From GCA-2733415 sp965178655 (lineage in GTDB: Bacteria; Bacteroidota; Bacteroidia; Flavobacteriales; Flavobacteriaceae): 64,000 nucleotides of DNA. The position numbers and the translations under genes are program-made. The first letter of the stretch is position 1; every line of letters starts with the position of its first letter. This document shows, piece by piece, positions 34,730 to 42,772 of the stretch. Location: contig OZ238266.1 in the NCBI GenBank assembly GCA_965178655.1, forward strand, positions 930,001-994,000, written 5' to 3'. A model generated the notes under the pieces. The model was not told the origin of the DNA. It did not search any database and saw nothing but the letters and a program-made list of their open reading frames with translations.

Positions 34730-35529
34730 TCCTGTTCAATTTCATCTCCATAATTTCTTACAGAGAAAGGAGCATCTCTATAAAAAGCTAATTCATAATT
34801 TATTTCTTCTCCCTCTTTTGAGGCTAACCAAGGTAAATCTTTGTGAGAATAATTACTTATTGCAGCAGCAGACCAATCGCTCATTTGTTCAATAACCCTA
34901 TCAAGAATTTCCGTTTCACTTGCTTGTAATTGAGTTAAATCAGATTTCTCTAAAGGCAAATAACGAGTTTGAGGGTAACCGTGATATTCAGTTTTAACCC
35001 GTTTCAATTCTCCTCCCTCAATCATTTGATTGATAATTGTATTTAATTTTTGAGGAACAGGACCAAATGGTAATTTTCTATATTTTGCACCAGTTAAATG
35101 TTCTTCATATAACTCGTAATAGTTAAAATCAGAAAAATACAATAACTTATAAAGGACTGTTTCTCCTACATTTGGCTTTCCTGCACATTTTTCTAAAATG
35201 TATAATAACACATTTTTGAACTTATCAATTTTTAAATTAGGCACAGCAATACGCTCTTCAACTATATTAGTGCTTTTTTCATTTTCGCCATTAATTTCTT
35301 GATTAACCTCAAAATCTTTAGACATAAAATCATCTAATGAAAAACCTAATTCCATTGATAACTGTTGTAATTCAAGAATATTAACACTCCTGTTTCCTAA
35401 TTCAATTTGAGCCAAAGATGGACGAGAAATATTAACACTCTTTGCCAAATCTTCTTGAGACAATCCCTTAATCTTACGGAGTTCAGTTATCCTCTGACCG
35501 ATCTGCTTTTGTGATAATTTTGTTTTCAT
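34726..35529 (-). CDS. panA: Panacea (DUF4065)-domain antitoxin with N-terminal HTH
   Basis: 267 aa. Residues 5-70 are an XRE-type helix-turn-helix (LRKIKGLSQEDLAKSVNISR). Residues about 105-225 hold a Panacea/SocA-like domain, with YKLLYFSDFNYYELYEEHLTGAKYRKLPFGPVP as the hallmark. Panacea proteins are known antitoxins for many toxin folds; here the partner is the RelE-like gene coupled downstream. Likely autorepressor at 35557-35610. Confidence 0.82.
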   Translation of the reverse strand: MKTKLSQKQIGQRITELRKIKGLSQEDLAKSVNISRPSLAQIELGNRSVNILELQQLSMELGFSLDDFMSKDFEVNQEINGENEKSTNIVEERIAVPNLKIDKFKNVLLYILEKCAGKPNVGETVLYKLLYFSDFNYYELYEEHLTGAKYRKLPFGPVPQKLNTIINQMIEGGELKRVKTEYHGYPQTRYLPLEKSDLTQLQASETEILDRVIEQMSDWSAAAISNYSHKDLPWLASKEGEEINYELAFYRDAPFSVRNYGDEIEQE

Positions 35530-35556
35530 ACCTGTTTTTTTCCTACGTTTACGCTA

Positions 35557-35610
35557 CAAAGATATGGAATGTTTCAATATAAAACAAATAGATGTTTAAA
35601 TATAGAACAA
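35557..35610 (-). promoter_or_regulatory. panA: Promoter and paired operators of panA
   Basis: On the minus strand TTTG (35585-35588) and TATCTTTG (35557-35564) with exactly 20 bp between. Two related 19-bp repeats, ATGTTTCAATATAAAACAA (from 35569) and ATGTTTAAATATAGAACAA (from 35592), lie 23 bp apart and carry TGTTT/AAACA arms. They are likely HTH binding sites over and upstream of the promoter. Confidence 0.75.
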
Positions 35611-35629
35611 GACTAAATCCTTCACTAAA

Positions 35630-35706
35630 GCTATACACATTGTCAAGTCGCTCAAAAAAGCCATCAGCACAAACCAAAACTTGTCAATAAGTATAGCTTT
35701 GCCAAC
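35630..35706 (+). repeat. Covarying palindromic element, right end of the type IIG unit
   Basis: Outer stem GCTATAC (35630-35636) with GTATAGC (35691-35697); inner stem ATTGTCAAGT (35639-35648) with ACTTGTCAAT (35679-35688; one mismatch); then TTTGCCAACA. The internal loop is ACA/TAA rather than ACA/AGA. Confidence 0.65.
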
Positions 35707-35731
35707 ACCTTGCAGACTGTAAGAAAATAAC

Positions 35732-35933
35732 GAAAGCCCAACAATGGCTAAAAAACATAGGGGTTTTGGTGGTAAATTGAAAATTAGTAGCTTTGAATGA
35801 AAACCGCCAAACCAAAATTTTGATAATGAAAAAAGAAAACTAATTATAAAAATATTTGGCTTGGCTAAGTACTAAACTGAAAGGGCAGAGTTTCAAACTC
35901 CCCTACGATTTCTTAGCCGGGTCGTTGTGTACA
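35732..35933 (+). other. attC-like site 24 (200-bp class, with promoter)
   Basis: GAAAGCCCAAC (35732-35742) is complementary to the unit start GTTGGGCTTC at 30285, marking a 5.6-kb unit. Contains an excellent promoter at 35765-35795. G of GTT at 35924. Confidence 0.85.
35765..35795 (+). promoter_or_regulatory. Promoter inside attC-like site 24
   Basis: TTTG (35765-35768) and TAGCTTTG (35788-35795), 19 bp apart, both exact consensus, pointing at the Mrr gene. Confidence 0.7.
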
Positions 35934-35947
35934 ATAAGAAATTGAAT

Positions 35948-36850
35948 ATGGAATTACCTAAATATCACGAAACCTTTATACCAGTTCTTGAAACTCTAAA
36001 TACAGTTGAATCTTTAAGTAATCGCGAATTAACTTCAACTGTTCGTGATAATTACTATTCTAATTTACCACAAGAACTTCTTGACAAAAAAACTAGCTCT
36101 GGAGCAAATGTGCTTTTAGATCGAATTAGTTGGGGTAAATCTTATCTTAAAATGGCGAAATTTGTTTTTTATCCAAAAAGAGGGACAATTCAAATAACCG
36201 AAAAGGGCAAGAAAATTCTTCAAAACGGAGCTTTAACATTAAAAGATTTACAAAACGACATTGATTTTATCAATCATAGAGAAGCTGTAAAAAGTAAGAA
36301 AGAAAATGGGGTTGAAATATCTGTTGAATCTGTAAATGTTGAAAATGCTACACCACAGGACTTAATAGACTCAGGGTTTTCAACTATTGAAACTGAAGTT
36401 AAAGCAGAGCTTTTAGATAAATTAAAAGGAATTGACCCATACTATTTTGAAAAAGTAATTCTCATTCTCTTGAAAAAAATGGGCTATGGAGATTTTATCG
36501 AAACTTCAAAATCAGGAGATGGAGGTATCGATGGAATAATAAACGAAGACAAGTTAGGTCTTGAAAAAATATACACTCAAGCAAAACGCTACAATGAGAA
36601 TAAGGTTCGTGAAAAAGACATAAGAAACTTTATTGGGGCAATGAGTGGAGACACCAGAAAAGGTGTATTTATCACGACATCATCTTTTGATGATTCAGCT
36701 ATAAAAAAAGCTAAAGAAGCACATCATACAATAATACTTATAAACGGAAAAAAACTTGCTGACTTGATGCACCAATTCAATGTCGGTATTCAGACAAAAA
36801 CTGTCTATGAAGTGAAAGAGCTTGATAACGACTTTTTTGAAGGAGAATAA
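35948..36850 (+). CDS. mrr: Mrr-family type IV restriction endonuclease
   Basis: 300 aa from ATG 35948. A GTG 21 bp earlier is in frame but lies in the attC-like core, so ATG is preferred. N-terminal Mrr winged-helix domain (residues 1-95, GTIQITEKGKKIL) and C-terminal Mrr catalytic domain with GDGGIDGIINEDKLG (the D of the nuclease core) and YTQAKRYNENKV (QxK). Cuts modified DNA. Sole gene of unit 35924-37048. Confidence 0.88.
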   Translation: MELPKYHETFIPVLETLNTVESLSNRELTSTVRDNYYSNLPQELLDKKTSSGANVLLDRISWGKSYLKMAKFVFYPKRGTIQITEKGKKILQNGALTLKDLQNDIDFINHREAVKSKKENGVEISVESVNVENATPQDLIDSGFSTIETEVKAELLDKLKGIDPYYFEKVILILLKKMGYGDFIETSKSGDGGIDGIINEDKLGLEKIYTQAKRYNENKVREKDIRNFIGAMSGDTRKGVFITTSSFDDSAIKKAKEAHHTIILINGKKLADLMHQFNVGIQTKTVYEVKELDNDFFEGE

Positions 36851-36853
36851 AAC

Positions 36854-37056
36854 TGTACACAACAACACCTATAAAATAATACGGGTTTTGGTGTATAATC
36901 CCAGAGCTTGTGTATATTTACATATAACGCCAAATCTTTTGATTTGGCGTTATGAACAAAAAAGATAAAACAAAATAAAAAGTTTTGGCTAAGTGCTTAA
37001 TCGAAAATTAATCGCTTTTTAAATCCCGTACTAACCATAGCCGAGACGTTATATAC
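36854..37056 (+). other. attC-like site 25 (200-bp class, with promoter)
   Basis: TGTACACAAC (36854-36863) is the exact complement of the unit start GTTGTGTACA (35924). Apical hairpin GCCAAAT-CTTTTG-ATTTGGC, a covariant of site 19. TTTG (36887-36890) and TATATTTA (36913-36920) are 22 bp apart. G of GTT at 37048. Confidence 0.88.
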
Positions 37057-37229
37057 AATGTTGTCGCTAGATAGTTAGAAACTTATAGGATTTCCTTTTA
37101 CTCTTTTTTTAAACTGAATCTAACTTCTATTTATGTCGTTTATTTCGCCATTAAGTTCTCAATAAAAAAACAAGATTGAATCTTTTATAAGAATAGTAAT
37201 AGTTTGCATGAAACCTTTAAGCCTACAAA
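37048..37229 (+). other. ORF-less mini-cassette body (cassette 26)
   Basis: About 180 bp between GTT at 37048 and the left core of site 26. No frame longer than about 16 codons on either strand and no strong hairpin seen. It could encode a small RNA or be a decayed cassette. Confidence 0.6.
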
Positions 37230-37412
37230 GTACATAACAATGCGTATAATTAATTGCTACTTTAAAACTGAATTGAAACCATTAAACTAAAAAAGCATAT
37301 CTTTAGCTAGCAGAAAAATACGAACTAAGTCGCTCGCGTTTCCCCCACTTACACCAGCCGCACACACTCGTTAAAAATCCGCAACTAAATCATACACAAA
37401 GCCGTTGTGTGC
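37230..37412 (+). other. attC-like site 26
   Basis: GTACATAAC (37230-37238) against the unit start GTTATATAC (37048), one mismatch. Arms GCGTATAATTAATTGC and GCAACTAAATCATACAC; the centre is unlike other sites. G of GTT at 37404. Confidence 0.85.
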
Positions 37413-37485
37413 AACTTAAAAAAACAATATTTCTTGTAGTTAATTTGAAATTTAACACACTAACTTAATAAATAGTTAATTAAAA

Positions 37486-37779
37486 ATGGAATTTCAAATG
37501 GAAAATTTAAGGAACAATGAATTAAAAATTTTTAAAGGAGCTGGCTGGTTATTAGGTCTAGTAGTTTCAATTGTAGGTGCTCTTGTTGTATTTACCTTGT
37601 CAAATAATCTTGGTGCTGCTATTTCGGCTGCTTTGCCAATTGGTGTTTTTGTGAGTATTAGTTTAGAGCAAAAATTTCAAAACAAAAATACCCGAACCGA
37701 CCCAAAGAAAACTAAAATGATGATTAGTCTATTATTGTTTGGTTTTATCACCTTTGTTGCACTATACTTTATTATTTAA
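37486..37779 (+). CDS. Small membrane protein, first gene of a sigma-factor operon
   Basis: 97 aa. Two or three membrane segments (about 20-38, 42-58 and 78-97) linked by a polar stretch KFQNKNTRTDPKKTK. No family named. Starts the five-gene unit 37404-39526, 24 bp before the sigma gene. Confidence 0.7.
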   Translation: MEFQMENLRNNELKIFKGAGWLLGLVVSIVGALVVFTLSNNLGAAISAALPIGVFVSISLEQKFQNKNTRTDPKKTKMMISLLLFGFITFVALYFII

Positions 37780-37802
37780 CTTTTTTATTCTATTTAAACT
37801 AC

Positions 37803-38300
37803 GTGCAAAATCAAAAAGAAATAGAAAAAGAATTTGTTGATAAAATCCAGAAGCATCAAGGGATTTTGCATAAGATTTGTTTTATGTATTCGACAAATAA
37901 TGCAGATAAAGAAGATTTATATCAAGAAATTGTTTTGCAATTATGGAAGTCTTACCCTTCATTCAGACAAGAATCAAAATTTTCAACCTGGATGTATCGG
38001 GTAGCTTTAAATACAGCAATAACCTTGACAAAAAAAACTGCATTATTTGAAAAAAACAAAGCTATAATAAACGATGAATACTTTATTGAAGTTAATATTG
38101 ACTATTCCGAAGATATAAAAATTCTCTATAAAGCAATTTCCAAACTTAGTAAAATAGAAAAGGCAGTTATTCTGCTTTGGCTCGAAGAAAAAACATATAA
38201 TGAGATTGCTCAAATAGTTGGAATATCAGAAAAAAACGTGAGCGTAAAATTAGTGAGAAGTAAAAAGAAACTCGCAAAAATTATTAAAGAGATAAGCTAA
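37803..38300 (+). CDS. ECF-type RNA polymerase sigma factor
   Basis: 165 aa from GTG 37803. Sigma region 2 around residues 18-70 (ADKEDLYQEIVLQLWKSYPSF, then STWMYRVALNTAI) and region 4 around 110-160 (LSKIEKAVILLWLEEKTYNEIAQIVGISEKNVSVK). Directs polymerase to a special promoter set. Its stop overlaps the next start (TAATG), pairing it with a membrane protein that may act as anti-sigma factor. Confidence 0.88.
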   Translation: MQNQKEIEKEFVDKIQKHQGILHKICFMYSTNNADKEDLYQEIVLQLWKSYPSFRQESKFSTWMYRVALNTAITLTKKTALFEKNKAIINDEYFIEVNIDYSEDIKILYKAISKLSKIEKAVILLWLEEKTYNEIAQIVGISEKNVSVKLVRSKKKLAKIIKEIS

Positions 38301-39031
38301 TGGAAAATTTAGATTTAAATAAATATAGATTAGCTTGGAAAAACGAGAAGACATTTCAAGCAGAAAAACTTTCTGAAATTGAAATTTATGATTTTATGAA
38401 ATCTGCTTCAAAAATTGTGGGTCAATACAAGAGGTCATTACTTTTCGATATAGTTTATAAAGGAATTTTACTCGTTTCATTTTTTATATTAATTCTTCTT
38501 CTTAAAAATCAATCAATTGCTATTCTTACTATTTCATTTTTTATATTCATAGCCATCTTTGGAATAGTTTGGCAACTAAAAGTCTACAAAAATTCCGATA
38601 GAATTAACAATACAAAAGAAAACCTTAAAGATTTATTACGAAAATATATTGCCTATTACAATGAGCAGTATATTAAATCTATATTCGTGAGTGCCTTGTC
38701 AAGCACATTATTTTTTCTTAGTGGTTCTCTTTTTTATTTACATTTCAAATATGACCAAATACCTTCTTTTGAATTAGATGATTTTATTGTTTTAACCATT
38801 GGTATTATTTTAAGTTATAGTTTAAGTGCTTTTACTCAAATCAAACAAAATAATTATCAAATTAAGCAATTGGAAAGGTGTTTAGTTGAAATTGAAGATA
38901 ATACAATTAACGCATCAAGCATTAAAAAATATAAAACTAAAAGGATAAAAAACATAGTCATAATTGGAATTGCTTTAATTATCGGAGTAATTTTATTATT
39001 GTTTCTGGTTTATACAATTAAAGGAGATTAA
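38300..39031 (+). CDS. Membrane protein, candidate anti-sigma factor
   Basis: 243 aa. N-terminal cytosolic part (residues 1-40, LAWKNEKTFQAEKLSEIEIYDFM) followed by two pairs of membrane segments (about 48-85 and 125-175) and a last one near the C-terminus. Not a standard anti-sigma domain, but the coupling to the sigma gene and the N-terminal cytosolic helices make that role plausible. Confidence 0.65.
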   Translation: MENLDLNKYRLAWKNEKTFQAEKLSEIEIYDFMKSASKIVGQYKRSLLFDIVYKGILLVSFFILILLLKNQSIAILTISFFIFIAIFGIVWQLKVYKNSDRINNTKENLKDLLRKYIAYYNEQYIKSIFVSALSSTLFFLSGSLFYLHFKYDQIPSFELDDFIVLTIGIILSYSLSAFTQIKQNNYQIKQLERCLVEIEDNTINASSIKKYKTKRIKNIVIIGIALIIGVILLLFLVYTIKGD

Positions 39032-39032
39032 A

Positions 39033-39203
39033 ATGAAAAATCTAATTTATTTATTGTTTTCGTTTGGAATTATTTCAGCAGCGATAGCAATTTATCAGTT
39101 TAACCAAGGGACTACTCTTTGGGGAAGTTTAAGTATTTTATATTCGGTATTATTTTTAATATCGGGTTGGTTGAGCTATAAAAAGAGAAAAAATGAAAAA
39201 TAA
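39033..39203 (+). CDS. Small two-segment membrane protein
   Basis: 56 aa, starting MKNLIYLLFSFGIISAAIAI with a second hydrophobic helix before KKRKNEK. Starts 1 bp after the previous stop and overlaps the next gene. Short, but spacing and composition support translation. Confidence 0.6.
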   Translation: MKNLIYLLFSFGIISAAIAIYQFNQGTTLWGSLSILYSVLFLISGWLSYKKRKNEK

Positions 39204-39372
39204 TTACCTGTTTACTTTGCTTAAAGTTTTAGCTTTTTTGCTTCCATTTTATTTTGTGTTTTATGGCCCTTTACACGATAACCCTGAAAGCTCGAAAATG
39301 AAAATTCTTTGGAAATATGTATTATCTGGTTTTATCGCATATATTTTATTTTTTATAATTCTCAAATACTGA
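39193..39372 (+). CDS. Small two-segment membrane protein, end of the sigma operon
   Basis: 59 aa, starting MKNNYLFTLLKVLAFLLPFY, with a short extracytoplasmic loop (GPLHDNPESSK) and a second membrane helix ending IILKY. Overlaps the upstream gene by 11 bp in another frame. Confidence 0.6.
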   Translation: MKNNYLFTLLKVLAFLLPFYFVFYGPLHDNPESSKMKILWKYVLSGFIAYILFFIILKY

Positions 39373-39398
39373 ATATGCCTTCTTTACAAAAACAAGCA

Positions 39399-39535
39399 GC
39401 ACACAACAAAGGCTCATACGTAATGCGGGGTTCATAGTAAATTGAACAATTATGCAAGTAATGAAATTTAGCAGTAAAATGAAAGTGTAGTGCTTCGGAA
39501 ACCCGCACTACGCATAGCCCAAACCGTTAGCAAAT
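39399..39535 (+). other. attC-like site 27
   Basis: GCACACAAC (39399-39407) is the exact complement of the unit start GTTGTGTGC (37404). Arms GGCTCATACGTAATGCGGG and CCCGCACTACGCATAGCC. G of GTT at 39526. Confidence 0.88.
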
Positions 39536-39551
39536 ATTAAAGATTAAAAAT

Positions 39552-39665
39552 ATGAAAAAGAAAAAAGATTATATGAAAATAATAATTTTTGCAATAACAT
39601 TTACCGTGTTTTATGCTATTATTTCTGATTGGGATAATTTCAAAGCAGGATTATTTGGATATTAA
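39552..39665 (+). CDS. Small membrane peptide upstream of a lipoprotein gene
   Basis: 37 codons (MKKKKDYMKIIIFAITFTVF at the start), one membrane segment, ending GLFGY. It lies between the unit core and the lipoprotein gene, whose start is 5 bp after this stop, so it may couple translation. Weak evidence for a functional product. Confidence 0.45.
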   Translation: MKKKKDYMKIIIFAITFTVFYAIISDWDNFKAGLFGY

Positions 39666-39669
39666 TAAG

Positions 39670-40092
39670 TTGAGAAATTTTAGAAAAATATTAACCATTC
39701 TTGGATTAACTCTGATACTCTATTCGTGTAAAGAAAAATACAATGAATCTGATAAAAATTTGATTTGGGAGAAATTCAAAACTAAAATTGAGAATAATGA
39801 TTTGGAATATCTTATTGAGAACTCACAAGATTCAATTAAATGTATTGATTGTGTGCCAAATGAAACGGAGAAACTCTATTTAAGTAAATTTATATTTGAA
39901 AATTATCGTGATGAATTTTATAATGTAGATATTCTTAAAAATAAGGTGTATTCGACTTTCAAAAATGACACGATAATAAGAATAAATTATAGTTTTGAAA
40001 ATAAGTTCGGAGATGAATCATATAATATAATTTATATGTTTGATAAGAAAGAAAACTCTTTCTTATTAACAGGAATGATTACACTACCATAA
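39670..40092 (+). CDS. Hypothetical lipoprotein (cassette 28)
   Basis: 140 aa from TTG 39670, chosen because it gives a clean signal peptide (MRNFRKILTILGLTLILYSC) with lipobox LYSC; the frame is open upstream to 39613. The mature part is acidic with a CIDC pair near residue 57 and a beta-rich C-terminus. No family recognised. The unit begins with the same first 16 bases as cassette 1. Confidence 0.65.
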   Translation: MRNFRKILTILGLTLILYSCKEKYNESDKNLIWEKFKTKIENNDLEYLIENSQDSIKCIDCVPNETEKLYLSKFIFENYRDEFYNVDILKNKVYSTFKNDTIIRINYSFENKFGDESYNIIYMFDKKENSFLLTGMITLP

Positions 40093-40095
40093 AAC

Positions 40096-40233
40096 ATTTG
40101 CTAACAATGCGTATAATTCATTGCTAGGTTTGGTAATTGTCCGATGAACTTTCTGTATATTTAACCTGATTTCCAATACGAAAATCCTAGCGGATTTATC
40201 GCAACGAAATCATAACTCTAAACCGTTACCCAA
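40096..40233 (+). other. attC-like site 28 (with promoter)
   Basis: ATTTGCTAAC (40096-40105) is the exact complement of the unit start GTTAGCAAAT (39526). TTTG (40129-40132) and TATATTTA (40156-40163) are 23 bp apart. G of GTT at 40225. Confidence 0.87.
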
Positions 40234-40236
40234 CAT

Positions 40237-40563
40237 TTGACCAAACCATTGAACATATTGCTTAAAAATATAAATTGGACTAAAAAAAGCGGAATTCTGA
40301 TTATCGGAATTTGTTTAAGTGCAATGCTTTTAAAATATTTAGTTCAACCTTACAGAGGAACTTGGATTTACCAATATGGAAGTATGATTTCATTACTTGT
40401 TTTCTATGGCGGAATCTTATGGTCGTTGATTAACACAATACTTTTGATTTCAAAACATAAAACCGAACTGAAAAATAATCTGATTTGGATTTTTTTAAGT
40501 GCAATTCCATTTTTATATATCGGAATAATGATGACAATCGCAATGACTCAAAACATTGATTAA
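40237..40563 (+). CDS. Small integral membrane protein (cassette 29)
   Basis: 108 aa if started at TTG 40237; other TTG codons at 40249 and 40258 are possible and no early ATG exists. Three membrane segments (about 18-35, 48-70 and 83-103). No family named. Adjoins the lipoprotein gene at 40564 with no gap. Confidence 0.6.
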   Translation: MTKPLNILLKNINWTKKSGILIIGICLSAMLLKYLVQPYRGTWIYQYGSMISLLVFYGGILWSLINTILLISKHKTELKNNLIWIFLSAIPFLYIGIMMTIAMTQNID

Positions 40564-40956
40564 ATGAAAGAAAGACCTGTTTTAATTTTGGTAATGTTTT
40601 TAATCTTATTTAGTTGCAAAACGCAATATTTGAATATTAAAAGGGAATCATTAGTTGGGAAATATATCGGAATTGGAAAAGCAAACGCAAATATTGAATT
40701 GAGAATAATCGAAAACGGAGAGTTTAAATATTGGAAACGAAAAGGACACGGTTCAGATTTTACTCAAGGAGTGTGGAAAAACAGAAATGACACTTTGATT
40801 TTAAACTCCAGAATTCTAAACGGAACAGATAGTTTGACTTTTGCTTTATCAAGCGCCAATTGGATTGTGTTCAAAAATTTGGAATGGAAAATAAAAGACA
40901 ATAATCTGACTGAATTACAAAACGGAATAAGAAAATTAAAAAAGAAAACGGAATAA
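40564..40956 (+). CDS. Hypothetical lipoprotein (cassette 29)
   Basis: 130 aa, lipobox LILFSC (Cys18). The mature domain, with LVGKYIGIGKANANIELRI, then GVWKNRNDTLIL, resembles small lipocalin-like flavobacterial lipoproteins, but this is only an impression. Starts directly after the membrane protein gene, so the two form an operon. Confidence 0.72.
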   Translation: MKERPVLILVMFLILFSCKTQYLNIKRESLVGKYIGIGKANANIELRIIENGEFKYWKRKGHGSDFTQGVWKNRNDTLILNSRILNGTDSLTFALSSANWIVFKNLEWKIKDNNLTELQNGIRKLKKKTE

Positions 40957-40961
40957 AAAAC

Positions 40962-41103
40962 GTTGGGTAACAACGCGTATAATTAATTGCTTAAAACAGT
41001 AACCACTTGCGAAAATTCCGTTGGAATTTTCTCTGATAAAGCTTAATTTATTAACTTAGAGCGTGAAAAACGCAACAAACCATACACGAACACGTTGTAC
41101 CCA
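40962..41103 (+). other. attC-like site 29
   Basis: GTTGGGTAAC (40962-40971) is the exact complement of the unit start GTTACCCAAC (40225). Apical hairpin GAAAATTCC-GTT-GGAATTTTC, covariant with site 1. G of GTT at 41094. Confidence 0.9.
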
Positions 41104-41126
41104 ATTAAAACCGAACTCAAATCTGA

Positions 41127-41756
41127 ATGTATAGTGTCAAGGAAATAAGAGAAAACTACAAAGGTTTTTCCGATTCAAAAATTGAGAATATCGCTCAAAA
41201 TGAATCTAAAGGATTAAGAAAAGAAATACTCGGAATTTTAAAAGAGGAAATCGAAAAGCGGAATTTAGATAAAAGGCTTATCACTTGGGTAGATGCAGAA
41301 ACGAACACTTTAACTGATTTTGAAAAGCAAACTCTGATTAGAAAAATCGAAACCCTAAATTGCCCGAACTGTGGACAAAAAAGAAGTAAATTAAGCGGAC
41401 AAGAATTTAATACTATTGTTTCTGTAATTCTGTGGTGTAACGATATAACTCAAAACAGAATTCTGTGTTACTATTGTGGTAGAAACAAAAAATTTAAATC
41501 ATATCTGATTACTGGGTTTGCTGGATGGTGGTCGAGACGTGGAATTTTATTGACACCTTACACTTTGATAAAGGACACAATTAACATCTTTTTCCAAAAG
41601 AAAATAATTAACCGAATCATTGCAGAATTCATTGAACAAAACAATGGAATGTTTAGATTACACGGAACAGACGATGAAAATCTATTTAATATGATTTCGT
41701 GGCATAATAATGATTACGAAATTCAAGAAACTGAAGAAGAATTAGAAAATGAATAA
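41127..41756 (+). CDS. Zinc-ribbon protein of unknown function (cassette 30)
   Basis: 209 aa. N-terminal helical part (MYSVKEIRENYKGFSDSKIE onward), then a four-Cys ribbon with long spacing: CPNC (C79, C82) and CYYC (C114, C117). After it an amphipathic GWWSRRGILLTPYTLIKDTINIFF and an acidic tail (EEELENE). It might associate with a membrane. No family named. Confidence 0.65.
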   Translation: MYSVKEIRENYKGFSDSKIENIAQNESKGLRKEILGILKEEIEKRNLDKRLITWVDAETNTLTDFEKQTLIRKIETLNCPNCGQKRSKLSGQEFNTIVSVILWCNDITQNRILCYYCGRNKKFKSYLITGFAGWWSRRGILLTPYTLIKDTINIFFQKKIINRIIAEFIEQNNGMFRLHGTDDENLFNMISWHNNDYEIQETEEELENE

Positions 41757-41761
41757 ATAAC

Positions 41762-41975
41762 TGGGTACAACAACGCGTATAATTAATTGCTATCAAGGAA
41801 CTAACATAAAAATTATTGTTATATTTAAGCTGTAAGAACTAAACTAAAACATGTAGTTACAATAGTTTTGTTTCGCCACCCAAAGTGCCGCCAATCTTTA
41901 AGGAGAGAATTCGGCACGCAATTGGCACAAAACTATTTAAAACGCAACAAACCATACACGAACACGTTAGGTGCA
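41762..41975 (+). other. attC-like site 30 (210-bp class)
   Basis: TGGGTACAAC (41762-41771) is the exact complement of the unit start GTTGTACCCA (41094). Contains the internal block of site 8. G of GTT at 41966. Confidence 0.9.
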
Positions 41976-42006
41976 AGCGAAAAAAAAGAAATGCCACCAC
42001 ACGTTC

Positions 42007-42051
42007 AAGCACATTTTATTTTGCTCGTACCTCACAAAATAAAAAGAGCTT
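42007..42051 (+). repeat. Covarying palindromic element, left end of the type I RM unit
   Basis: Outer stem AAGC (42007-42010) with GCTT (42048-42051); ACA/AGA internal loop; inner stem TTTTATTTTG (42014-42023) with CAAAATAAAA (42035-42044). Confidence 0.75.
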
Positions 42052-42106
42052 TCACTTCCCCACCGCCACCCATACTATTTAAAGTTTCTTACTCCAGAAA
42101 AATAGA

Positions 42107-42191
42107 TTGTCCCAAGTTTAATTTATTTTCGGGACAAATAAACTTCAACAAACAACATGATAGTCCCATTTATTTACTACTTTTGGGACAA
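42107..42191 (+). promoter_or_regulatory. abiEi: AbiE promoter with two palindromic operators
   Basis: TTGTCCC-N17-GGGACAA (42107-42137) and TAGTCCC-N17-GGGACAA (42161-42191). The second overlaps the -7 box TACTTTTG (42178-42185) and reaches the first base of the start codon. AbiEi proteins are known autorepressors that bind inverted repeats; this layout fits. The -7 box is 5 bp before the ATG, suggesting a leaderless mRNA. Confidence 0.75.
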
Positions 42192-42772
42192 TGTTTGATT
42201 TAAATACCATAGAAACTAAGGTTAATAAAGGAGAAATCTTCTTTATTTCTGACTTCACAGAATTGGGGAATTATGAGGCTGTACGCAAGTCTCTGCAACG
42301 CTTAACAAAAGACGGCAGTATTAAACGCATTGCAAAAGGAATATACCTATTACCCAAAATTCATGAGAGATTAGGTGTAATCTACCCTCATGCTGAACAG
42401 ATTGCAAAAGCTATCGCAAAACGTGACAAGGCAAGAATAATAGCCACTGGTTCAACTGCTCTAAATTTATTGGGCTTATCTACACAGATTCCTATGAAGG
42501 TGGTATTCTTAACAGATGGCTCAGCTAGAAACATAAAAGTAGGAAACCAGACCATACAGTTTAAAAAGACAAATCCAAAAAACCTAAGCATTGAACACCG
42601 ATTGACGAATCTAATTATTCAAGCATTAAAGGCTATTGGAGAAAAAAATATTACACGAGAACAAATTGATAAAATACAAACGATAATTGATGAAAGTAAT
42701 GAGAGAGAACTCATCTATCAAAATTTGAAAAATGCACCCGTTTGGATACAAAAAACAATATTAAGTAAATGA
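42191..42772 (+). CDS. abiEi: AbiEi-like antitoxin (DUF6088 type)
   Basis: 193 aa. N-terminal winged helix (residues 5-55: DFTELGNYEAVRKSLQRLTKDGSIKRIAKGIYLLP) and an AbiEi-type C-terminal domain. Neutralises and represses the AbiEii nucleotidyltransferase encoded next (ATGA overlap). Start ATG 42191 lies inside an operator half-site. Part of an abortive-infection/toxin-antitoxin pair embedded ahead of hsdR. Confidence 0.82.
   Translation: MFDLNTIETKVNKGEIFFISDFTELGNYEAVRKSLQRLTKDGSIKRIAKGIYLLPKIHERLGVIYPHAEQIAKAIAKRDKARIIATGSTALNLLGLSTQIPMKVVFLTDGSARNIKVGNQTIQFKKTNPKNLSIEHRLTNLIIQALKAIGEKNITREQIDKIQTIIDESNERELIYQNLKNAPVWIQKTILSK

Noticed and set aside
41885..42203. Frames across site 30 and the AbiE promoter region
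   Set aside because: They cover the attC-like site, a palindromic element and the operators, which explain the sequence better.
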